From Psychrobacillus sp. NEAU-3TGS (GTDB taxonomy: Bacteria > Bacillota > Bacilli > Bacillales_A > Planococcaceae): 64,000 nucleotides of DNA. Shown here piece after piece: positions 1 through 8,720 of this stretch. The stretch is taken from NCBI RefSeq assembly GCF_029955155.1, contig NZ_JAPNOZ010000012.1, forward strand, positions 577,610-641,609. The letters are read 5' to 3'. A program made the translations under genes and the position numbers. Each line of letters opens with the position of its first letter. Position 1 is the stretch's first letter. A model generated the notes under the pieces. The model was given only the letters and a program-made list of their open reading frames with translations. It searched no databases and was not told where the DNA came from.

Positions 1-174
1 CAATTGATTATGTTAGCCTTCATCCTTACTTTACTCGCTGTTTGTTGGTTTCTAACTCTTGTTTATGTGATTGATTATGCAAAAAAATGGTTGAACAACT
101 CCAAATTCCAGAAGGCATTCCAAAAATCAACGGGATTAATTTTAATTGGGTTTGGCATAAAAACAGGCATATAA
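1..174 (+). CDS. LysE/RhtB-family exporter, C-terminal end (partial)
   Basis: An open frame enters from the left edge and stops with TAA at 172-174, giving 57 residues. It holds a hydrophobic helix (about residues 3-24), a basic linker with KKWLNN and KFQKAF, then a last short helix with TGLILIGFGIKTGI. That arrangement is typical of the C-terminus of LysE/RhtB amino-acid exporters, where a TGxxLIGFG segment closes the protein. The N-terminal five-helix part lies outside the window, so substrate and start cannot be judged. A terminator-like hairpin follows directly. Confidence 0.7.
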   Translation, partial: QLIMLAFILTLLAVCWFLTLVYVIDYAKKWLNNSKFQKAFQKSTGLILIGFGIKTGI

Positions 175-200
175 GAAAAAGAATTTCAGACAATAAAAAA

Positions 201-260
201 CCGGACTAACCCACGAAACTTTAATTTATTGTTTCGTCGTAGTTCGGCTTTTCTTTTTAT
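201..260 (+). terminator. terminator after the LysE-type gene
   Basis: An imperfect inverted repeat (CCGGACTAACCCACGAAAC at 201-219 against GTTTCGTCGTAGTTCGG at 231-247) is followed by a T-rich run, 27 bp after the stop of the exporter gene. Confidence 0.65.
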
Positions 261-515
261 CTTGTTTGGTTAAATCAAATATTATTCGGCTTTTGCAAAG
301 GGAAATTAGATATGTACTAGGCACTGTATAACTAAATCCAAATTATTTTCTAGCCAAATCACCGAAGGCAGAAGTAAATATATCTATTCTAATAATGAAT
401 GTCATGTTGGCTTATTTATTCAACTACTCCCCCATTATCTGAAATAGGATCTTTAAATTCTACTTCGAGAAGTTGCTTTTTCATCACCAGATTATCTCTT
501 CATGATTGCATAGTC
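261..515. other. intergenic gap, no convincing gene
   Basis: AT-rich stretch between the exporter terminator and the lipoprotein gene. The only open frame is a 22-codon minus-strand ORF at 416-484 with a weak ribosome site, which I do not call a gene. Confidence 0.4.
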
Positions 516-1028
516 CTAAGCATCAGTCACTACATAATCAAATAGCCATTGTCCCTCCTGTTTGATAAATCCAATGTTGATAGTACTATGTCCCTCAGAA
601 AAATAATTTGCAAAGCCAATTGTCAGCTTATCGTTTTCCATTTGATAATAACGATACTCTAGGTTTTCTAATAGATAAGGCATATCATTCATTTTATAGC
701 TATAGTCAGTAGAGTAGATCGTTCTTTCTTCTACATTCACTCGAATATTGGAGGAAGAAATGGATGTAATGTACTCATAATCTTTATTATTTATTGCAGT
801 GAGAAGTTGGAATGCTAAATTCAACGTTGTCCTTAATGCTTCTTTTTCTTCCTCATCCTTCTTTTCCATATCAGATATTTGCTTTTTCATTTGCTCATTT
901 GTCATTTCCAACTTTTCTATTTGGGTTATATTATTTACATCACTATTTTCCCATACTGAGCTTGATGGATCCTTACATCCTGCTAGTATTAAAATGAAAA
1001 CAATTATAATAAACATCTGTCTTTTCAT
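516..1028 (-). CDS. small lipoprotein of unknown function
   Basis: The protein of about 170 residues starts with a lipoprotein signal peptide: basic MKRQ, a hydrophobic stretch and the lipobox LAGC at about residues 15-18. A coiled-coil-like segment follows, with alternating Glu/Lys at about residues 38-65, then a C-terminal domain ending in a GQWLFDYV-type strand. That organisation recalls DUF4878/NTF2-like secreted domains, but I cannot assign a family. The ATG at 1028 is chosen because GGAGG sits five bases upstream; the longer TTG frame start at 1040 lies beside that ribosome site. It is one of at least four short lipoproteins in the first 9.3 kb. Confidence 0.7.
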   Translation of the reverse strand: MKRQMFIIIVFILILAGCKDPSSSVWENSDVNNITQIEKLEMTNEQMKKQISDMEKKDEEEKEALRTTLNLAFQLLTAINNKDYEYITSISSSNIRVNVEERTIYSTDYSYKMNDMPYLLENLEYRYYQMENDKLTIGFANYFSEGHSTINIGFIKQEGQWLFDYVVTDA

Positions 1029-1091
1029 ATTATCCTCCAAAATTTGATAGATACTGCCTGTTAGTTGAATTAGAAAGCATGTTCATTTCAG

Positions 1092-1543
1092 TTATTTTCG
1101 TAATTTTAAAGTTATTTGAATGGTAAGAAGGATGCTTAATAAAGGGATTAGCAGAAATAAAACCTGATCACCTTTAGTCAAATTAGGAATATCACTAACA
1201 ATCAACCAAAGCAGACAACTAAATGTGTTTAACCCGAGGAGAACTCCCCAAACAACTTCTTTTACAATTTTATATAATCTATTACCAGTTAGATATCGTA
1301 TTTACAAGAAAATAATCAAAGCCATCCCTAACACTATAAACAATGACTTCTCGAAGGAATAAGTTAAGGAAACGGCTCTTCCCAAGGCATATCTATATAG
1401 ATTAAGTTAAAGAGACTAATTATATTATAGATAAAGACAAATAGCAGAGCATAAAGATATACAACCCATTCACATACATAAATAATTGGAATATTATCTT
1501 TCTCACCCTTTTCACCTACTCAGTTGATTATATTTTCTTTCAT
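1092..1543 (-). pseudogene. decayed small membrane protein gene
   Basis: Reading the minus strand from the ATG at 1543 gives a protein of about 150 residues broken three ways: a TGA at codon 8, a one-base frameshift near 1370 (FP then SLTYSFEK), and an in-frame TAA near 1305 between IIFL and IRYLTGN. The pieces together form at least three hydrophobic helices and end KLRK before TAA at 1092-1094. A GAGAAGG ribosome site precedes the ATG, which overlaps the end of the next gene upstream. The in-frame stops cannot be explained by single indels, so real decay is likely. Family unknown. Confidence 0.5.
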
Positions 1544-1786
1544 TCCTTCTCCATGAATAACTGATAGCAAATGAGGCTATAAAAAAAGCGGTCACAAAAT
1601 AAAGGGACAACACGAAAATTTGAATAGCAAAGGAAGGTTCTAAAAAATTGTATGATCTATAAATACAAACAATATTAATAAAACTATCATATAGTATTTA
1701 AGAATATTACCTTTATAGAAAGTTGAATAACCGCCCGTTCTGATTCTTTTCCATTTTTCATGAAATTCAGTTTCCTTCGTTTCCAT
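1512..1786 (-). pseudogene. small membrane protein with frameshift in a poly-T run
   Basis: An ATG at 1786 with GAGGTG upstream opens METKETEF..., one predicted helix (YYMIVLLILFVFI), then a stop directly after a six-T run (plus strand 1642-1647). One more T would join it in frame to LEPSFAIQIF... and a second helix, ending NQLSR with TGA at 1512-1514, about 92 residues in all. The break may be a sequencing or assembly indel rather than a dead gene, as in several core genes of this window. It is likely co-transcribed with the decayed membrane gene that follows. Function unknown. Confidence 0.5.
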
Positions 1787-1933
1787 AAAAGAGCACCTCA
1801 TTTAATCTTAATATTAATTATGAGATTACCTCATTTTAGATTCAATAATCTTTTTGTTCCAGTGGTGGACAACTTGCCTCGTTAATTTGACTCCAACAGC
1901 TATGTGACAAAGCCTGGTGCACTTAACTTCCTC

Positions 1934-2182
1934 TTAACGCAACTGCTTCCGAATTACCCCAGTTTTTCTCTTATGTATAAACCAAAAAAATATAGTTAGA
2001 AAAAGTAGAAAGAACGGAGTTAAACCAACGTATTTCCAAGCATTGTTTGCTCCTGAAAAATAATATGCTATCGGTATAAATGTAATCGTACTAATTAGTA
2101 AGAACACCCAAGACGTCTTAGCAACTCCAACAAATAAAGTTGCAATGGAAACAAATAATGAAAGTTGCCATAGTAATAACAT
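1934..2182 (-). CDS. small three-helix membrane protein, unknown
   Basis: An 82-residue frame is almost entirely hydrophobic. It has helices at about residues 2-21, 25-43 and 52-70, then a basic tail (HKRKTGVIRKQLR) that would face the cytoplasm. The ATG has a weak GAGATGG upstream. No motif identifies a function. It resembles the many small uncharacterised integral membrane proteins of Bacillales accessory regions. Confidence 0.5.
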   Translation of the reverse strand: MLLLWQLSLFVSIATLFVGVAKTSWVFLLISTITFIPIAYYFSGANNAWKYVGLTPFFLLFLTIFFWFIHKRKTGVIRKQLR

Positions 2183-2347
2183 TTTCCATCTCTACTTAAC
2201 TTATTATTCTTAATGTAACATTCCCTCATAATATTTCCAGTACTTGCAGTATTAACTCCATATGAAAAAAGAGCTGCCTAAGCAACCCATGAACTTTAAC
2301 GTAAGCATCTTTAACACAATAAAGATAAACAAACATGTACAATCGTT

Positions 2348-2692
2348 TTATACACTAATTTCCTCAATAATTGAATTCCCCTCAGTAGCTTCAGAATCAA
2401 GCCATTTCCAATTTTCATATAACCTTATTCGCCCATCGGGTAAAACTTTAGGAGTAGAAGTACATTGTCCACCTCTAATTTCATTTTTGTTATTAACGTG
2501 GTTATATCTAAATTCTAAGCAACCGTCTTCCTTTATTACTCCGATCAATGTCCCTTTTACAATTTCCCCTCCACCATATGTTGCTGAGATGATATGTCCC
2601 TCTTGTTTGTAATCAAAAATAGTCTTAGAAGAAACCTCACCGTTATCTGTATTTTCAATGGAAACAAAGCTACGACCATTATAATCTATCAC
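2348..2692 (-). CDS. N-acetylglutamate synthase-like small protein
   Basis: This protein of about 114 residues belongs to a small cytosolic family often annotated 'n-acetylglutamate synthase' in Bacilli. Recognisable features are the N-terminal YNGRSFVS, the [14 protein letters not shown] strand pair, a FRYNHVN motif and the closing [11 protein letters not shown]. The family forms a compact beta fold; the enzymatic name is historical and I know of no firm activity. The start codon is GTG (2690-2692), supported by a run of six G about nine bases upstream. Full length for the family. Confidence 0.7.
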   Translation of the reverse strand: MIDYNGRSFVSIENTDNGEVSSKTIFDYKQEGHIISATYGGGEIVKGTLIGVIKEDGCLEFRYNHVNNKNEIRGGQCTSTPKVLPDGRIRLYENWKWLDSEATEGNSIIEEISV

Positions 2693-2759
2693 TTTCTTTT
2701 CCCCCCGCTTAAGAGTTTTGTATAATCTTCTTCGTTAATGTTTTCAGCATTTCAACAGT

Positions 2760-3251
2760 TTAAGATATTCGCTTTTTTATCGGCACAAATAAATCAACTT
2801 TCATTTTCCCATCTGGGTCTTCCCAAGGGTTATTCAAACCAAATTCCAGATTATATCTAGCGTAATCTGCCTCATACTCACTATTTGGCAACCACTGTTC
2901 AAACATATATTTATAAGCTAAATTCAATAATTCTGGTTTATCATAAAATGGATACCAAGCATACTGCCCTCCATCTAACTTTTTGAATTGGATACTAGTA
3001 TGTTTCTCTTTTTCAAATCCTGCAGGAATGGTAACACAGGCATCATGTCGACATTTATCACCTTCCACAAATTCAGGGTTATCTAAAGATATCCCTATAA
3101 ATGATTGGTGAGGTGGAAAAATTCTATTTTCATTTGACCAGTGCATCAATTTTTCCCAATGATCCTGTGGTTCAAAATAGCTTCCAACTCGTCTTACAAA
3201 CGCTACCTCATATTCAGGTAATTCCTTTATTACAATATCTATATTGATCAT
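2760..3251 (-). CDS. GyrI-like / AraC effector-binding domain protein
   Basis: The 163-residue protein matches the GyrI-like small-molecule-binding fold. It starts with IDIVIKELPEYEVAFVRRVGSY (a first strand with conserved VA.vR..G.Y), has a central ISLDNPE and CRHDACVTIP (the typical R.D.C...P motif), then GGQYAWYPFYDKPELLNLAYKYMFEQWLP. No DNA-binding helix-turn-helix is present, so it is a stand-alone effector-binding domain, a class often linked to gyrase inhibition or xenobiotic binding. The listed ATG touches its AGGAG ribosome site with no spacer, so the true start may be a rare codon a few residues downstream. Confidence 0.75.
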   Translation of the reverse strand: MINIDIVIKELPEYEVAFVRRVGSYFEPQDHWEKLMHWSNENRIFPPHQSFIGISLDNPEFVEGDKCRHDACVTIPAGFEKEKHTSIQFKKLDGGQYAWYPFYDKPELLNLAYKYMFEQWLPNSEYEADYARYNLEFGLNNPWEDPDGKMKVDLFVPIKKRIS

Positions 3252-3454
3252 CTCCTAAAATAGCATAATCTCTTTATTCGCTATTTTTTGTATAAATCCT
3301 TTTCGGCCCTGTTGCTTAAGTTCAATTTTTCAATTCAATTTAAATTAAATTAACAGTAATTGGATCAAAATCAATTCGTTTATTATCTGTTTGTTTATTA
3401 CTTACATAAGTGAAAGGATAAAATGTAATAGATGTTGCTTCTGGACATATACAT

Positions 3455-3640
3455 ACTTGGGTTCAGATTTACCTACAAAACAAATTAAATTGGCGGAAGA
3501 AATAAATGCACTGGCAAGATTATTAAACTGTCAGTTTATTATAACGACCCATTCTCCATTTATGTTGGGAACACTAGATGCTAAGATTTATAATCTTGAT
3601 GCTCCTCTTTTGAGAACATATAAATGGACTGAACTCAATA
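3455..3640 (+). pseudogene. 3' remnant of an AAA-type ATPase gene
   Basis: The plus strand encodes LPTKQIKLAEEI..., then FIITTHSPFMLG, AKIYNLD and YKWTELN. This is the C-terminal part of predicted AAA ATPases, where a Walker-B-proximal segment is followed by the H-motif THSPF and a KWTELEN tail. Walker A and the rest of the N-terminus are missing. Similarity ends at about 3636-3640, where the sequence passes directly into the antisense of a truncated RDD gene. This is a deletion or recombination scar, not an active gene. Confidence 0.6.
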
Positions 3641-3914
3641 CCATATTGATTATCGTTACGTTTTGATCGTCTTTATACCTTTTTATTTTTATTTTGCAAA
3701 TTCTCTTACCAATTATGTATCCACCCCACCAAATAGGAATAACAGTAAAATACAATGTATACAAAAATCTAAAAGTAAGTCCTTCTGTCCATTCTATTAA
3801 ATAATTACCGTTAATCATATAAAATACGAAACCAATTATGGACGAAATAATTAAAAAATCCATCAGATTTGCTACCATTCTTATACCAAATCCTGTGGGT
3901 TTTATTGAGTTCAT
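3638..3914 (-). pseudogene. RDD-family membrane protein, C-terminally truncated
   Basis: The start MNSIKPTGFGIRMVANLMDFLII carries the R and D typical of RDD membrane proteins. Two helices and the conserved GKRICKIKI loop follow. At NVTIINMVL the usual third and fourth helices should come, but the frame instead runs through the antisense of an ATPase fragment and ends 15 residues later. About one third of the protein is therefore missing. ATG at 3914, with GGAGG 7 bases upstream. Truncation by rearrangement is the simplest reading. Confidence 0.6.
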
Positions 3915-3989
3915 CTAATCCTCCGTATTTCCAATTTTCTATAAATTATACCATTATTTTAAACTACTAACCTACTGAATTTGTACAAT

Positions 3990-4019
3990 AAAAAAGCTTT
4001 ACTCCTTTTGAAGTAAAGC
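3990..4019 (-). terminator. terminator of the 4.0-kb lipoprotein gene
   Basis: Stem GCTTTACT/AGTAAAGC with an eight-base loop, followed on the minus strand by a T run (A at 3990-3995). A near copy occurs at 8721-8753 after another lipoprotein gene. Confidence 0.75.
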
Positions 4020-4036
4020 ACCTGTAGCCCATTAAA

Positions 4037-4438
4037 TTATTTCTTTATTAAGGTAAACTCTTCACTCTTTCCATCCCATTCTACTTTTATGACTAACTCA
4101 TCTTTTATACTTGTAGAGGCACTATTAGAAATCGGGAAATCGCTTTGATATAAACCTTCGTTATCTAAAGAAACATTATTCTCACTAAAATCTATTACTC
4201 CGCCATTCTTTGCTTCAACATTGTAACTAAAATTAGGAATATCCTGTTTGCTGTATTCTTTGTAGTTAATCTGAAATTTATAGCTTTCATCTCCGTCAGT
4301 CTGACTAACAGTTACTTTGGAGGACCAATTTTCTCCCTCCCCACTAAATATTAGATCATTCTCCTTCGCCTGGCATGCAAACAGTAATAGGAGTATCAAA
4401 AATACCAATGCTAAAGTGATCTTCTTGATAGAAATCAC
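4037..4438 (-). CDS. small lipoprotein of unknown function
   Basis: The 133-residue product begins with a signal peptide and lipobox LLFAC at about residues 18-22, so it is predicted to be anchored to the outer face of the membrane. The mature part is rich in beta strands (WSSKVTVSQTD, YKFQINYKEY, VKVEWDGKSEEF) and looks like a single immunoglobulin-like or lipocalin-like sandwich; no family can be named. The start is GTG preceded by GGAGAGGG at short spacing. A good terminator follows the stop. Confidence 0.7.
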   Translation of the reverse strand: MISIKKITLALVFLILLLLFACQAKENDLIFSGEGENWSSKVTVSQTDGDESYKFQINYKEYSKQDIPNFSYNVEAKNGGVIDFSENNVSLDNEGLYQSDFPISNSASTSIKDELVIKVEWDGKSEEFTLIKK

Positions 4439-4499
4439 CCCTCTCCATGAATTGTTTTTATCCCATTTCCCGATTTTTTTATTGAATTAAACTGCTTTG

Positions 4500-4868
4500 C
4501 TAATGATAAAAGCACCGTTCCTCAATTTTCGTAAAGAGAAATTGAATGACAAATTCCTTTCCATACTTAGACTCAACTTCGATTTCAATCTGCAATTCAT
4601 CACATAATTTCCTAACAAGATATACTCCAATGCCAGTAGACTGCTTTCTATAAGGGTGATCTCCTGTAAACCCTTTATCGAAAATGAAAGGAAGATCAGA
4701 ATTTAGCACTCCGATACCATTGTCAGTTATCCTTAGAAAATATCTATTTTTTACACTGTCAAAACCAGTTTTTAGCGAGATAAAGCTAGCCTTTTTTTCT
4801 TTAGAATATTTGTCTGCATTCATCAGGAGCTTCATCCTAGAGAAATAATTACATACAGAAACTTTCAA
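4500..4868 (-). pseudogene. sensor histidine kinase, ATPase-domain remnant
   Basis: The frame retains the C-terminal half of a BceS/intramembrane-type histidine kinase ATPase domain. An N-box-like MNADKYSKEKK replaces the usual Q..xNAxKYS, followed by the G1 box ITDNGIGV, the F box PFIFDKGFTG and the G2-like STGIGVYLVRKLC. The sensor helices, the H box with its phospho-histidine and the first half of the N box are absent, and no response regulator lies beside it. At 122 residues against roughly 330 for the family, it is a 5'-truncated remnant. Confidence 0.65.
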
Positions 4869-4915
4869 CGTATACTAAATAGGAACTCCCTTCTCCAATA
4901 AAATTCTAAGTAATT

Positions 4916-5557
4916 TTATTTAAGAAATATTATTTCCTGTGTATACGGATTAAAAACTAACTCGATTTCTTTTGAATCTATAATGACATTCATACGGTAG
5001 ACTTCTTTACCAGATTCTACTTGAGTGATTGTTGTAAAATGACTGTCTATCACCTCTGCGTCGTATCTTTGCTCTACTATTGCTTTTGCTTCAGCATAGG
5101 TATAACTAGGTTTGACGAATTTATATAATAGAGTGCTACTCCCAATTCCAATTATAAACCAAACGATTATTTTAAAGAGTATCTCTTTATCTTTTTTATC
5201 ACCAAAAGCCATAAACAGAATATATCCACACGTTACTAAAAATAACGTTAGTATATTCGGTACAAAATAAGAAAGGGAATTTATCCGTTCGTATTCTTTC
5301 GAATCGTAAAAAAAGTAGAACAGGCAGAGACTTGTGACTATTAAATAAATGATAAATGTGATGATGTTCCTCTTCTCGATTAGATTTCCCCCTAATTTTT
5401 TCCTAGTGTCATGGAAATAATATTATAGTCTTTCATAACCATCTTCATTATCAGACCAAATTAAATTAGTGTTTGACTCTAACCCATCTGATGACGCTTT
5501 AACCCAATAATCTTTATAAGATTTTTGTTATTCAAACAATAGCTTTTGCTTATCCAT
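4916..5557 (-). pseudogene. membrane protein gene interrupted by two in-frame TAA stops
   Basis: From ATG 5557 (GAGGAA upstream) the minus strand stays in one frame to 4916 apart from TAA stops at codons 10 and 45. The upstream part reads DYWVKASSDGLESNTN and SDNEDGYERL. After the second stop come three hydrophobic helices and a soluble tail with YTYAEAKAIVEQRYDAEV. The last 98 codons (4916-5212) are open, but their ATG has no ribosome site. An AGGGGG at about 5388-5393 lies before codons without a usable start. This is either one gene killed by two nonsense changes, or a 44-codon gene plus a second gene that lost its start. Confidence 0.45.
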
Positions 5558-5707
5558 AATATTCTTCCTCATATATTAGTAGAGCTCTTACGGATAGTAT
5601 TTCCGGTTGATCCGTACGGTTGGAGAATCTATTGGATCTTTTCTAGTAAACTTTATGTATTTTTTGGACAAGGGAGAAATGCTGACCTCCTATGATTTAA
5701 TCTTTGG

Positions 5708-6337
5708 CTATTGTTTAACTAAATTAAGTTTTACATTTTCCACTTCAACAATACCTTCATTTTCTATTTTTATCTCTGCTTCTTCTTCAATAATGTCCTT
5801 GAACTGTGTCAAAACTGTATTAAAGTCCGTATGCTTACCAAGCATAAAACTCATTTGATATTCTACATCTATCCAAGTGCTGATATCCGCCTCATTATGT
5901 TGAATTTGTGCTTCCAGCTTATCTAAGGCATTTGCTACTTTTGCCTCAAACGATTGTTTGTTTTCAAATTCGATCCAAAGATTGTATATATCTTCCCCTA
6001 ATTTCCCTTTTAGAGTATCTTTAATATTCTCGATTGCTCTCATCTCATTCATTTCTTTTTCTTTCTTTTTTTCCATGTTGTTCATCGTTTCGAATGCTGG
6101 TATGTCTCTTGCTTCAGCTTCCACCAAATCATGGATTATGATCATTTTTAATAACTTTGCAATATCAACCTTTTTATCTAAATAAGGTTCGATCAGCATA
6201 GCCATTAATGATACTCTCCAAGTATGTTCCGCTACACTTTCTTGCCTACCAGTAGATAGCCAACTGTGCCGTAGTTCATATTTTAGTTTCTCTCCTAATT
6301 TAATTACTTTCAGTATATCTATCAAATTTTCTCTCAT
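5708..6337 (-). CDS. HD-domain hydrolase, YfbR/HDDC2-like
   Basis: The protein of about 209 residues carries the HD-domain metal ligands in order: H in ESVAEHTWR, HD in MIIIHDLVEAEARDIP and a late D in NALDKLEAQIQHN. This spacing, with the EAxxxDIP extension, is that of HD_3 proteins such as the 5'-deoxynucleotidase YfbR and human HDDC2, which act on deoxynucleoside monophosphates with a divalent metal. Substrate here is inferred only from family. The start MRENLID at 6337 is preferred because GGAGG lies 6-10 bases upstream; the ATG at 6358 overlaps no ribosome site. Confidence 0.75.
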   Translation of the reverse strand: MRENLIDILKVIKLGEKLKYELRHSWLSTGRQESVAEHTWRVSLMAMLIEPYLDKKVDIAKLLKMIIIHDLVEAEARDIPAFETMNNMEKKKEKEMNEMRAIENIKDTLKGKLGEDIYNLWIEFENKQSFEAKVANALDKLEAQIQHNEADISTWIDVEYQMSFMLGKHTDFNTVLTQFKDIIEEEAEIKIENEGIVEVENVKLNLVKQ

Positions 6338-6453
6338 TATTTTTCCTCCAATTAGCATATTTTCATTTATCTATGTATGGTTTTCCTTACTATATTAATT
6401 TATTATGTTGTACAATAAGCCAGTCTTTAATGATCGTCTATTTAAGCACTATA

Positions 6454-6484
6454 AGAAAAGGCGATCGTTAATGATCACCTTTCC
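6454..6484 (-). terminator. terminator of the diguanylate cyclase gene
   Basis: Stem AAAGGTGATC / GATCGCCTTT around a short loop, followed on the minus strand by TTTTC, 28 bp after the cyclase stop. Confidence 0.6.
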
Positions 6485-6511
6485 AGTCTCTAATCTAATT
6501 AGAAGAGTCGC

Positions 6512-7453
6512 TTAAAAAAACTTATAAGCGTTCTTTCCTGCTGTTTTTGCACGATATAAGGCATTGTCTGCATTTTTAAGAAGCGTTTTTAAATTGATGT
6601 TACTATCGACAGGATAGGATACTATTCCAATACTTGTGGAGAGTTGATATTTGTTATCCCATGTATTTAGACAGTTAAGCACATATTCCGCTCGCTCACT
6701 AAGTTCCTCTCTAGTAGATAGCTGAGCGAAATGGATGACAAACTCATCTCCCCCTAGTCTTACCGCAAATGCCTCATTGTGCTCATTTACAAATTGTTGA
6801 AGCCTTCGAGCAACTTCCTTTAACACCAGATCACCAGTATCGTGACCGTGTATATCATTTACCTCTTTAAACCCATCCATATCAAGAAAGAATAGTACTC
6901 CTCCAGTTTTAGAGTGATCCTCAAAATACCTGGAGAGATAATGCCTGTTGTATAGTCCTGTCAAAGAGTCTTTATAAGCAAAATGCTCTAGTTCCAGATA
7001 ATAAGCAAACATCTTGGCTATTTTTTGAAGCAAATTTATGCTCTTTTTGTCAAAATGGCTTTCTTCATGATGCGCCACACACAATGTCCCAAACCTTTCC
7101 CCATTCACAAGCGAAATAGGAATTCCCAGATACGATTTAATATTGACTTCTTCGAGAATATTTCTCAAATCGACTGAACAAGTTCCATCTTTAATATCCT
7201 CATACATTAATGGTTGTTTATTTTTAAAATCAATTCGATTACAAACCGTTTCGTTAAGGTTTATAACCATTCCCTCAGTCAAGAGAATACTCGTATCTTC
7301 ATTTGAAAGCTTTAGAATAATTTGCTGTTTATCACTAAAGGAGGTTAAATAAATCAATTTGTCAGGCAAAATTTCTTTTGCAAGATCAAGTACATCACTA
7401 GCAAGCTCATCAAATTTTCTATACATCTGTAATTCTTGTAACGTTATTACCAT
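6512..7453 (-). CDS. GAF-GGDEF diguanylate cyclase
   Basis: Residues about 10-155 form a GAF sensory domain (ending LGIPISLVNGERFGTLCVAH). Residues 160-313 form a GGDEF catalytic domain that begins DSLTGLYNRHYL and has the intact active-site motif RLGGDEF, the metal-binding FLDMDGFKEVND and the ending ADNALYRAKTAGKN. The enzyme makes cyclic di-GMP from two GTP. No RxxD inhibitory site is visible five residues before GGDEF, so product inhibition at an I-site is not expected. No membrane segment is seen, so it is cytosolic, probably gated by a ligand of the GAF domain. ATG with GAGGTG upstream. Confidence 0.9.
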   Translation of the reverse strand: MVITLQELQMYRKFDELASDVLDLAKEILPDKLIYLTSFSDKQQIILKLSNEDTSILLTEGMVINLNETVCNRIDFKNKQPLMYEDIKDGTCSVDLRNILEEVNIKSYLGIPISLVNGERFGTLCVAHHEESHFDKKSINLLQKIAKMFAYYLELEHFAYKDSLTGLYNRHYLSRYFEDHSKTGGVLFFLDMDGFKEVNDIHGHDTGDLVLKEVARRLQQFVNEHNEAFAVRLGGDEFVIHFAQLSTREELSERAEYVLNCLNTWDNKYQLSTSIGIVSYPVDSNINLKTLLKNADNALYRAKTAGKNAYKFF

Positions 7454-7624
7454 AAAGCAGCACCTCTATTACTATCAAAAATTATTTTTTATCGGAACAT
7501 TAAGTGCAATAATTCCTTCACTATTTCTATTAAGGTTAACATAGATAACGATGTGGGTTCAAAAATCTGCCCACTTGTTCAATAACAGTTAAACAGTGAA
7601 AAAGTTATTTCTTTAAAATTTCAA

Positions 7625-8621
7625 CTACTGGAGCAAATCACTATATTTACTGCCCGAAACAATTTCCTTGGCACCCTTTTTTGTCCATTCCAATATAGAA
7701 ATATCAGGATTATTTTCAATGAAGCTTTCCGTGATTTGATAACCTATTTTATAATTCGAGAAACTCGGGATATCTTTACGTGAATTGCCGTAAGCCAATT
7801 TATCGTAAATAACAAAATTCATAGATTGGCCATTCAAGCTTAATTCTTCTAACACATTAGCCTCTTCCTCATTAGATAACTTTCCAAATGACTTTTGTTT
7901 CAGGATATACAATACTTGCAAAGTAATCTGCTTTGCCTTCTTGGATGGTCAAATCCAAGATGTTATACTCAATCGGTACACTATTATGCAAAATATTAAC
8001 GGTGTGATGATATTCGTGAGCCACAATGTATTTTACTGTTTCTTCTGAAACGGATGGATCAATCATCAGTAATAAATCACTTTCAGAAAATGTCATACCA
8101 CTCATTCCTCCCCCTGTATTAATGAGATGCCATTCCTCAGGATTAACCGGAAAAATATAAATATTAGTATCTTTACCTGGTAACAGTTCTGCCGATTCCG
8201 ATATGGCTGCCTCTATCCATTTATTAATTTGTTCTTGATTTTCAAGTAGCTCACTCGTCTTTTTTTCTAAGTGCTCTATTTCCCAAGACGGTGAAAGAGG
8301 GTCGCCTAATGTGATATCATTAATGGAGGATTGCTCCTTAAATGGTTCTAATACATACTCTGTATAGATAGCTTTTTTATCAAGTTCAGTGTTCTCACTG
8401 ATTGTTCTTGCGTATTCCAACGTTTCGTCGAAAAATGATATAATTTTAAATTCCTGTCCTTTATATGAAAAACGGTAAGTAGTTTCAGCAGAACTATTGT
8501 CATCCTCCATTATCTCATGAGCTTCTTCCTCTATTTCTTCATCCTGTTGTTTAACCTCTGTGCAGCCCCATATGAACAATACAAATAACAGTAAAATAGC
8601 TAACTTTTTCAAACGTCGCAT
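7625..8621 (-). CDS. DUF2268-type zinc-protease lipoprotein, frameshifted in this sequence
   Basis: The reading starts MRRLKKLAILLL with lipobox IWGC. A long linker rich in Glu follows, then a putative zinc-protease core with VAHEYHHTV (HExxH) and the downstream ligand region QEGKADYFA. That layout is typical of DUF2268 secreted proteins. Near 7892-7897 the frame breaks after IVYPETK and continues one frame over as SFGKLSNEEEANVLEE... to 7625, about 330 residues in all. One extra A in the AAAA run (minus strand) explains the break, so it may be a consensus error or a real disabling indel. A lineage-specific surface protein; target unknown. Confidence 0.65.
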
Positions 8622-8720
8622 TCTATCTCTCCATGTACTTTATTAGGATATAGAAAAGAATTATTTTATTTAAATCAATGATACTCTTATTTCACTATAA
8701 TGCTTTGTTAATTGAATATG

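Noticed and set aside
416-484. 22-codon ORF (MKKQLLEVEFKDPI...) as a small peptide gene
   Set aside because: Weak ribosome site, no associated processing or export gene. More likely chance or a remnant.
2262-2612. 116-codon plus-strand frame over the N-acetylglutamate synthase-like gene
   Set aside because: No ribosome site and opposite to a recognisable conserved gene.
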